A stretch of DNA of 7,379 nucleotides from positions 1 to 7,379 of the forward strand of contig CAMFRR010000036.1 of assembly GCA_945982095.1 (NCBI GenBank), given 5' to 3'. Shown piece by piece: positions 1-5,821 of the stretch. The position numbers and the translations under genes are program-made. The DNA comes from an uncultured Bacteroidales bacterium (GTDB lineage: Bacteria > Bacteroidota > Bacteroidia > Bacteroidales > UBA932). Under the pieces are notes generated by a model. That model was not told where the DNA came from. It did no database searches and worked only from the letters and a program-made list of their open reading frames with translations. The stretch's first letter is position 1, and every line of letters starts with the position of its first letter.

Positions 1-1852
1 GTCCACCAAGGACAATGACTTGCTGGAGAATGGATTCTGGGCATACGGACAGGAGGATGAACTGCCTATTCCGGGTCGAAGCATACAGATACGCTGCGCA
101 ACCATAGATGTCACTGAAGAAGTCAAGGCTCTGATTGCCGAAGGGGCCGTGAAGGAAGGCCCTATGATGCTCAGACGCCTGGGCTCCATTATGGAAAATC
201 GCTATGAAAAATCCAGCGGCAAGATGGCCATACTATCATCAATGTGGCGTGGAAGCCGTTATCAGATAGACCTTTACGATAATTATAAGGATATACGTCT
301 GGTCGCAGCTCCACCGGTGGCTATAGGAGCCTATGGCGGTGATGAGGATAATTGGGAATGGCCACAGCACAAGGGTGACTTTGCCTTTGTCCGCATATAT
401 GCGGCAGCCGACGGCTCGGCAGCTGAATATTCTCCGGATAACGTCCCCCTGAAGACTCCTTTCCTGAAAATTTCCACAAAAGGGGTAAAGGAGGGCGACA
501 GGACCCTGATACTCGGATATCCGGGCCGCACTTCACGCTATAGCAGCGCTGCCCAGGTAAGGCACAGCTGCGAGGTCGTTCTCCCTGTTACTGTGGAGGT
601 AGGAGCCGAAAGGATGGAAATCATGAAAAGGTGGATGAATGCCGATGAACAGATAAGACTCAAATATTCTGACGCTTTTTTCAATCTTTCAAATGTTCAG
701 GAACTGTATATGGGTACGGTAGACTGTTGCAGGAGATTTGATGTGGTGAAACACAAGGAGGAAGATGACAAGGATTTGTTTGAATGGATTGATGCCCGGC
801 CTCAGCGCCGCGCGCGTTATGGGGCGATAAAAGATTCTCTTGCCTTATATTATAGCGCCGGTGAGCTTGACAGGCAGATGGCATATTTGAGAGAATGTCT
901 CCTGAGGTCCACACGCCTGAGTGCCTTTGCCTCGCGTTTGGAATCTTCACGCAGGCCACATAAAGGCGGTCATAGGGCAACAAAAGATGCAGACAAGATT
1001 GCCAACTTGAAAAGGAGCGCTGCCAAAGACTTCGGAATGATGGATTTGAGGCTGGAGAAGGATATGTTTTTCAGCATGCTGCGCATTTACATAAACAATG
1101 TGCAGCATGATTGTCTGGGCCCATACCAGTTGAAGCTCAAACAGATGTTTGAGGCTGATGCCTCAAAGATGGCCGAATATCTGTGGAATGCAAGTTGGAT
1201 GACAAAACAGAGCGAAATAGAGCATTTCATTGACAGTGAGACTGATCTTATGCCTATTATGGACGTACTGTGCAATGACCCGCTTGTACGCTTCTTCAAT
1301 GACAATAAGATAGTGAAATTCAATGCATTGAAACAGGAGTTGCTGGGCAGGGACAAACTCTATCATTACCAGAACCTGTATGTTCAGGCAAGATACGAGA
1401 AAATCATGCAGGACGGTGGAAGGCAATATCCTGACGCCAATTCAACAATGAGAGCGTCTTTCGGAAAAGTATGCAGCCTGCAGCCTAGGGATGCCGTAAG
1501 CTGTTCCTACAAGAGTACGGTGGCAGGACTGCTCGAGAAAGACAATCCTCGTGACCATGATTTCCGCTTGCCGGAAGATTGGAAACAAGTTCTGCAAAAA
1601 GCGCCGGCAAACATGATGGTTAATTTCATGACTGACAATGACATAACCGGAGGCAATTCGGGCAGTGCCGTGCTCGATTCACGTGGCGGCATAGTGGGAC
1701 TGGCCTTTGATGGCAACAAGGAAAGCCTTGCCGGTGACTTCGCTTATGTAAGCGAATACAACCGCACAATCAGTGTGGATATACGTTACGTTTTGTGGAT
1801 ACTCGAGAATTATGCCCGTTTCGACCGTCTGCTTAACGAGTTGAAACAGTAG
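1..1852 (+). CDS. S46 family serine dipeptidyl peptidase, DPP7-like (5' partial)
   Basis: S46 peptidases are periplasmic or surface exopeptidases that release dipeptides from the N-terminus of oligopeptides. In Bacteroidota that use peptides as a carbon source they feed amino-acid catabolism. The frame is open from base 2, so the gene starts upstream; 616 residues are visible out of the usual 710-720. The catalytic His (motif NHHCGY in the family) should lie just left of the window. The opening residues DLLENGFWA match the family segment that follows it. The motif DNWEWPQHKGDF carries the Asn-Trp pair that holds the substrate N-terminus and the catalytic Asp (codon 377-379). The nucleophile Ser is in GGNSGSAV (codon 1658-1660); Ala replaces the commoner Pro there. 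Eighteen residues later comes FDGN, with Gly (codon 1712-1714) where DPP11 has Arg, which argues for DPP7-type hydrophobic or broad P1 specificity. The middle 250 residues are the helical domain. The protein ends at the catalytic domain with no type IX sorting domain. Confidence 0.95.
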   Translation, partial: STKDNDLLENGFWAYGQEDELPIPGRSIQIRCATIDVTEEVKALIAEGAVKEGPMMLRRLGSIMENRYEKSSGKMAILSSMWRGSRYQIDLYDNYKDIRLVAAPPVAIGAYGGDEDNWEWPQHKGDFAFVRIYAAADGSAAEYSPDNVPLKTPFLKISTKGVKEGDRTLILGYPGRTSRYSSAAQVRHSCEVVLPVTVEVGAERMEIMKRWMNADEQIRLKYSDAFFNLSNVQELYMGTVDCCRRFDVVKHKEEDDKDLFEWIDARPQRRARYGAIKDSLALYYSAGELDRQMAYLRECLLRSTRLSAFASRLESSRRPHKGGHRATKDADKIANLKRSAAKDFGMMDLRLEKDMFFSMLRIYINNVQHDCLGPYQLKLKQMFEADASKMAEYLWNASWMTKQSEIEHFIDSETDLMPIMDVLCNDPLVRFFNDNKIVKFNALKQELLGRDKLYHYQNLYVQARYEKIMQDGGRQYPDANSTMRASFGKVCSLQPRDAVSCSYKSTVAGLLEKDNPRDHDFRLPEDWKQVLQKAPANMMVNFMTDNDITGGNSGSAVLDSRGGIVGLAFDGNKESLAGDFAYVSEYNRTISVDIRYVLWILENYARFDRLLNELKQ

Positions 1853-4400
1853 TTCCGCCTTGCTTTTTGCGTGAAATCAACCATGCGGCAAGAGGTGTCA
1901 GCAAGGCCAGCAGGAGCAGTATGCTGCATATGAGCGAAATTGTTGAGCCCAAGGTATAATCCGATGGCTCATAACTCATTACCACTTTTCCTGAGCCTGC
2001 AGGCAGTATTGCGGCTCTCAGCACCCAGTTTGCCTGTACCAGCTCAAGCGGCTGGTCTTGAGTCTGGGCATCGAGCCTGACGCAGGCCTTCCATGAAGGA
2101 TGATAAATCTCGGAGAAAAGTACAAGGGCATCGGCATCGGCCTCATATTCATACTCCACCCTGTTCGGCGCATATGAAGTCATCTTTATGCAGCCCTGAG
2201 CCTCAGCTGAATATGAGGCAGCCTCAGGGAACCTGTCTGTCCTGATTACAGCCTGAGAATGAGGATCAATTGAACCCAAAAGCAGTATTTCCTCATCTGC
2301 CGTGGCTGCTGCTACAGCTTCCGAAGCAAACCAGGCTGTGCCATAAGCCCTGTCATTTACCAGAGGAGGATAGTCCCCTGAGATTATGACATATCTGGCA
2401 TTGAGCATATTCATTATTGGCATGTCAGGCAGTTTTTCCTCCATTTCATCCAAAGAGGAAGCATCCTGCAGGGCCAAATACAAAGATGAAATTTCTTTGT
2501 TGAGGAAACGGTCGATGAGATCCTGATACCTCTGCATCTTTGTCGGAGAATATCCGCCAATACTTTTGTGGCGGAAACTGCTTACACTGCTGTTGAAAGT
2601 ATTGCAGCTCAGATCCAGCACCCTGTATGAAGGATCAATGTCTTCCAGAATGTATTTGTCGGCTTCACGCAGGTCAAACTGCGCATTGAAATCCTTTGGA
2701 GAAATGAAATGCTCGTGATTGAGATATCTCTTGCCCACACTCCACATATCGAACAGGACCAGGAGACAAATTACAACAGAAGATATTCTGAGGAATTTTT
2801 CAGTGTAGCTTTTATCATTCTTGAAATAGGCGAAAAGTATGAGGCCGGCGCTGACGGTAATGAGCAGGAAGCTGCGCCATGCATCAGCCTTGAGCAGGGA
2901 AATGCGGTCCAGACGCAGGGATTCGGCAATAAGTTCATGCATCTGCGAGTCTGACGCAGCTACGAAATCTCCGGCAATGCCCGGCATAAGGGCTGTCAGG
3001 GCGCAGAATCCGCCTGTAAGCAGGAATGAAATCCACACTCCCCTCACGACCTTGCGTCCTTCAATGTCCTGACGCATTATGCGCTCGAGTGTATATACTC
3101 CCAGCAAAGGAACTGTATACTGCAATATGGTAAGGGCCATGGATACAGTACGGAATTTATTGTACATAGGAGCATACTTGAACCATAACTCCGTGAACCA
3201 CATAAAATTGCGGCCCCACCCCAGCATTAGGGCCAGCAAGCTGGCAACGAGAAGCCACCATTTGTGCCTGTCATCCAGAACAAAGAGACCGAGCATGAAG
3301 AGGAATATGCTAATGGCTCCTATGTACATAGGACCGGCTGTGAACGGTTGGGGACCCCAGTACAGAGGCAGAGACTTGCAAACCGCCTTAGCATTCTGTC
3401 CTGCCTGCTTGAAAAGTTTGTAGGTGTCAGAATCAGGACCAAGGCTGCCGCTTGAAGAACCGCCGTTGAAATCGGGAATAAGCAGATTTGGTGTTTCTTC
3501 CAGACCATATGACCAGGCCGTGGCATAATCCAGATCCAGACCCTTGGCATTGTTGCCCTCGCCGCTTAGTTCGCTGCCTCCGCGCATCGTGAAAGGAGTA
3601 TATGCGTATGTAGGGACAAGCTTGTCGGCATTTGTGCCTATTCCTGCCAGTCCGAAACACAAGAGCAGGCCAGAAGCTGCAAGAAAACGCATCCAAAGCT
3701 GCCTGTTTTTCTTCAAAATGACCCATATCAGAGTGGAAAGAGCATAAAGCAGTATTATCAAGGCCAGATAATATGTTATCTGCACATGATTGGCCTTGAT
3801 TTGGAAAGAAAGGGCAAGGGCAAAGAGGGCGGAACCTGAAAGACAAGGCAGCAGCCATTTCTTGCCTTGTTCCTTGTCTCTGAGTTTCAAAGCTTTATTA
3901 TAGGTATATAGCAAGGCTGCCAGGACATAAGGGGCAAAGGCTATTGCCTGCATCTTGGTATTGTGGCCCACCTGTATTATCTGGAAATTATATGAGCAGA
4001 AAGCAACAGCAACGGCACCCATTGCAGCCAGCAAAGGTCTGATTCCCATGGCAAGCATCATAAGGAAGGCACCGAGCAGGGCTATGAAAAGATATGATGC
4101 AGGACGTTTGCCTATCAACATTAGTTTATATAGAGGCTTGGTCCAGTCTCCGCTGAAATCATCTATGAAAGTGACATTAGGCATACCTCCGAACATGCTG
4201 TCTGTCCATGCGGTCTTGTCGTCAGGATGTGCTTTGTTCCATGCTATGGATTCCTGGGCCATACCCTTCCATCCGCTGATGTCGCTCTGATTCACAATCT
4301 TGCCGCTCAACACTTCGGGAGTGAAAGCATAGCTCAAAACCAGGAAAATCAGCACAATCAGTGCATATATTCCGTATTTCTTCCAAAAGTTACTATTCAT
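1833..4400 (-). CDS. YfhO family polytopic membrane protein (GT-C-like)
   Basis: This 855-residue protein resembles the YfhO-like proteins of Bacteroidales. By eye there are about 13 hydrophobic segments: near residues 10-27, 101-120, 122-140, 150-166, 186-202, 208-229, 238-255, 355-375, 381-395, 418-438, 454-472, 509-526 and 538-553. A soluble, probably periplasmic, region of about 260 residues (555-815) follows, then a last helix (818-843) and a short basic tail. Family-like blocks are TAWTDSMFGGMP (63-74), TMRGGSEL (271-278), YATAWSYGLEE (292-302), YWGPQPFTAGPMYIGA (347-362) and APMYNKFRTVS (410-420). Asp40 in the first outer loop is where GT-C enzymes often keep a catalytic acid, but that is inference. 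Bacillus and Listeria YfhO are linked to glycosylation of lipoteichoic acid, which Bacteroidota lack, so the substrate here is unknown. The ATG at 4400 is set by the ATGA overlap with the upstream glycosyltransferase and an AGAGGA ribosome site. The 3' end overlaps the peptidase gene by 20 bp. Confidence 0.9.
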   Translation of the reverse strand: MNSNFWKKYGIYALIVLIFLVLSYAFTPEVLSGKIVNQSDISGWKGMAQESIAWNKAHPDDKTAWTDSMFGGMPNVTFIDDFSGDWTKPLYKLMLIGKRPASYLFIALLGAFLMMLAMGIRPLLAAMGAVAVAFCSYNFQIIQVGHNTKMQAIAFAPYVLAALLYTYNKALKLRDKEQGKKWLLPCLSGSALFALALSFQIKANHVQITYYLALIILLYALSTLIWVILKKNRQLWMRFLAASGLLLCFGLAGIGTNADKLVPTYAYTPFTMRGGSELSGEGNNAKGLDLDYATAWSYGLEETPNLLIPDFNGGSSSGSLGPDSDTYKLFKQAGQNAKAVCKSLPLYWGPQPFTAGPMYIGAISIFLFMLGLFVLDDRHKWWLLVASLLALMLGWGRNFMWFTELWFKYAPMYNKFRTVSMALTILQYTVPLLGVYTLERIMRQDIEGRKVVRGVWISFLLTGGFCALTALMPGIAGDFVAASDSQMHELIAESLRLDRISLLKADAWRSFLLITVSAGLILFAYFKNDKSYTEKFLRISSVVICLLVLFDMWSVGKRYLNHEHFISPKDFNAQFDLREADKYILEDIDPSYRVLDLSCNTFNSSVSSFRHKSIGGYSPTKMQRYQDLIDRFLNKEISSLYLALQDASSLDEMEEKLPDMPIMNMLNARYVIISGDYPPLVNDRAYGTAWFASEAVAAATADEEILLLGSIDPHSQAVIRTDRFPEAASYSAEAQGCIKMTSYAPNRVEYEYEADADALVLFSEIYHPSWKACVRLDAQTQDQPLELVQANWVLRAAILPAGSGKVVMSYEPSDYTLGSTISLICSILLLLALLTPLAAWLISRKKQGGTTVSTR

Positions 4401-5686
4401 TTTTCCTCTAATAATCCATTAAATAGTTCTGCATAGCGGCGAGCCAGAGCCGACCTTTCATACTTGGAAATGTCGGCCATATTGTCGGCCAGCTTTCCTT
4501 CTTTCCATAAAAGATATTTCTCCGATATCCAGGCCTGCATCTTCTCTTGCTGTGGCCAATCAAAAGTGGTTCCGGCTCCTGATTCTGAAAGAATTGCTGC
4601 CATAGCCCCATCTTGCTGGCCTATTCCCAGAACTGGGCGGCGCGATGCAAGATATTCGAAGAGTTTTCCCGGCAGTGTGGCCCTGTATTCCGGCTCCTTA
4701 CGCAAAGGCAAGATGAGCACTGCTGCCTTTTTCATGAGGGCAACAACCTTCGAATGGTCCACATAACCTATATCACGGGTCAATTCCCCCAAGCCTGCAG
4801 CGTTGATGGACTCCAATATGGCTCTGTCGGTCTTGCCGCACAAAAGCAGCCTGAAGTCCCTGCGGAAATCGTCATGTTCCCTGACCAGAGCAGCCAGAGC
4901 CTCCCATAACATGGACGGATTGCCATCTGCTGCGAAAAGTCCTGCATGCAAGATGGTAAATTTGTCCGAAGAGAAATGGGTTCGGGCCTCAAAATCAAAG
5001 TCGCACAAATCAAAACCGTTGGTAATAAGCTCAATGCGCGTATCGGTCATGGCCTTGAAATCCTCCTGTACCAGAGGGGACACTGCCACTACGCAATTTG
5101 CATGGTCCAAAACATCCCTTTCCAATGAAACATGTCGTCTCGAAGCCCTACGCCCCAGGCCCAAATGTTTGAAATAGAACATTTTGGTCCACGGATCCCG
5201 AAAATCCGCCACCCAAGGTATTCCGAATTCCAAGGAAATCTTGCGGGCTATCAGGTGCATGCTGTGCGGCGGCCCAGTACTTACAATTATATCTACAGGA
5301 TGTTCTTTGAGATAGCGTTTCAGAAAGGATACTGAAGGCCGTACCCACACGATGCGTGGATCGGGGATGAAAACATTGCCCCTTATCCACATCATCAGCT
5401 TCTGTTTGAAGTTCTTTTTCTGTGAATTGATGGGGGTAACCTGGGCCGCTGAAGTCTTTCCTGCAAATTGGCCCGGCTCCAATATGGCTCTTTTCAGCAC
5501 TTCCACCTCAGGCGGGATATCGGCTTCCAAAGTGGTATCAGTGGATGTTACTGCCGGGTTGAGAGGGGTATACACAACTGGCTGCCATCCGCACGAGGGC
5601 AGATATTTGCACATCTTCACCCAACGCTGTACTCCGCTTCCCCCACTCGGAGGCCAATAATAAGCTATGACCAGTACCCTTTTCAT
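4397..5686 (-). CDS. Glycosyltransferase, GT-B fold, GT4-like
   Basis: A 429-residue protein of typical GT4 length with no signal peptide, so a cytosolic or membrane-associated enzyme that transfers a sugar from a nucleotide donor. The N-terminal Rossmann half opens with MKRVLVIAYYWPPSGGSGVQR (strand followed by a glycine-rich loop at 14-18). It also contains STGPPHSMHL (136-145) and DFRDPWT (161-167), blocks typical of the 'glycosyltransferase family 4, WPP..GG' proteins of Bacteroidota. The C-terminal donor-binding half has ITNGFD (221-226), HAGLF (247-251) and LPGKLFEYLAS (338-348); the Lys and Glu in the last are the usual donor-contacting positions. The start at 5686 follows a weak purine-rich GAGAAA and sits about 40 bases below a predicted promoter. 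It is the first gene of a two-gene operon with the YfhO-like protein, suggesting a shared role in a surface or lipid-linked glycan. Donor sugar and acceptor cannot be told from sequence alone. Confidence 0.92.
   Translation of the reverse strand: MKRVLVIAYYWPPSGGSGVQRWVKMCKYLPSCGWQPVVYTPLNPAVTSTDTTLEADIPPEVEVLKRAILEPGQFAGKTSAAQVTPINSQKKNFKQKLMMWIRGNVFIPDPRIVWVRPSVSFLKRYLKEHPVDIIVSTGPPHSMHLIARKISLEFGIPWVADFRDPWTKMFYFKHLGLGRRASRRHVSLERDVLDHANCVVAVSPLVQEDFKAMTDTRIELITNGFDLCDFDFEARTHFSSDKFTILHAGLFAADGNPSMLWEALAALVREHDDFRRDFRLLLCGKTDRAILESINAAGLGELTRDIGYVDHSKVVALMKKAAVLILPLRKEPEYRATLPGKLFEYLASRRPVLGIGQQDGAMAAILSESGAGTTFDWPQQEKMQAWISEKYLLWKEGKLADNMADISKYERSALARRYAELFNGLLEEK
4404..4409 (-). promoter_or_regulatory. 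Ribosome binding site for the YfhO-like gene
   Basis: AGAGGA on the - strand lies three bases before the ATG at 4400, inside the last codons of the glycosyltransferase. Together with the ATGA stop/start overlap (4397-4400), it decides the YfhO start and implies translational coupling. Confidence 0.6.
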
Positions 5687-5703
5687 TATCTTTCTCAGAC
5701 ATA

Positions 5704-5723
5704 TGTTTCACATTTGCGAAACA
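5704..5723. repeat. 20-bp inverted repeat in the operon leader
   Basis: TGTTTC (5704-5709) and GAAACA (5718-5723) are perfect 6-bp inverted arms around an 8-base AT-rich centre. The repeat lies just downstream of the - strand -7 element and next to the predicted transcription start, where a repressor site or a small 5' leader hairpin could sit. Six-base arms can arise by chance in AT-rich spacer DNA, so a function is only inferred. Confidence 0.4.
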
Positions 5724-5730
5724 GAACTTA

Positions 5731-5762
5731 CAAAGATAAGAAATAACAAAACACATAACAAT
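5731..5762 (-). promoter_or_regulatory. Predicted promoter of the glycosyltransferase-YfhO operon
   Basis: Read on the - strand, TATCTTTG (5738 down to 5731) is a perfect TAnnTTTG -7 element. Twenty bases upstream is ATTG (5762-5759), a three-of-four match to the -33 TTTG. Transcription would begin near 5724-5727, giving a leader of about 40 bases before the ATG at 5686. The -7 box is identical to that of the divergent mutS promoter; the weaker -33 box suggests lower activity or help from a regulator. Confidence 0.65.
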
Positions 5763-5784
5763 TCCGCAACTGAAAAATGCCGGC

Positions 5785-5815
5785 TTTGCAGAAAATAAGA
5801 AAATGAGTATCTTTG
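5785..5815 (+). promoter_or_regulatory. Predicted mutS promoter, Bacteroidota primary-sigma type
   Basis: TTTG at 5785-5788 (-33 element), a 19-base spacer, then TATCTTTG at 5808-5815 fits the TAnnTTTG -7 element exactly. Spacing and both boxes match the Bacteroidota housekeeping consensus. Transcription would start a few bases downstream, around 5819-5823, at or next to the first mutS ATG (5822). This is a sequence match only. Confidence 0.75.
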
Positions 5816-5821
5816 CCTGCT

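Noticed and set aside
20..22. TTG at 20 as the start codon of the S46 peptidase.
   Set aside because: The frame is open back to base 2 and reads STKDND before it, matching the family segment that follows the catalytic His motif. The TTG is an internal Leu and the gene is truncated by the window edge.
1853..1900. A possible terminator hairpin after the peptidase stop (CTTGC ... GCAAG around a short GCGTG/CATGC stem).
   Set aside because: The stem is short with wobble pairs, the T run lies in the 5' arm instead of after the hairpin, and the bases encode the C-terminus of the YfhO-like protein.
3433..3858. A 141-codon frame on the - strand within the YfhO-like gene.
   Set aside because: It is an alternative frame of the same strand; the YfhO frame there encodes conserved blocks such as TMRGGSEL, while this one encodes a low-complexity Phe/Arg/Cys-rich product.
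1833..5686. The glycosyltransferase and membrane protein as part of a large capsule or O-antigen cluster, or as a defence system.
   Set aside because: Only these two genes are present, flanked by a peptidase and mutS. There is no Wzx, Wzy, sugar-nucleotide synthesis gene, nuclease, ATPase effector or mobile element in the window.
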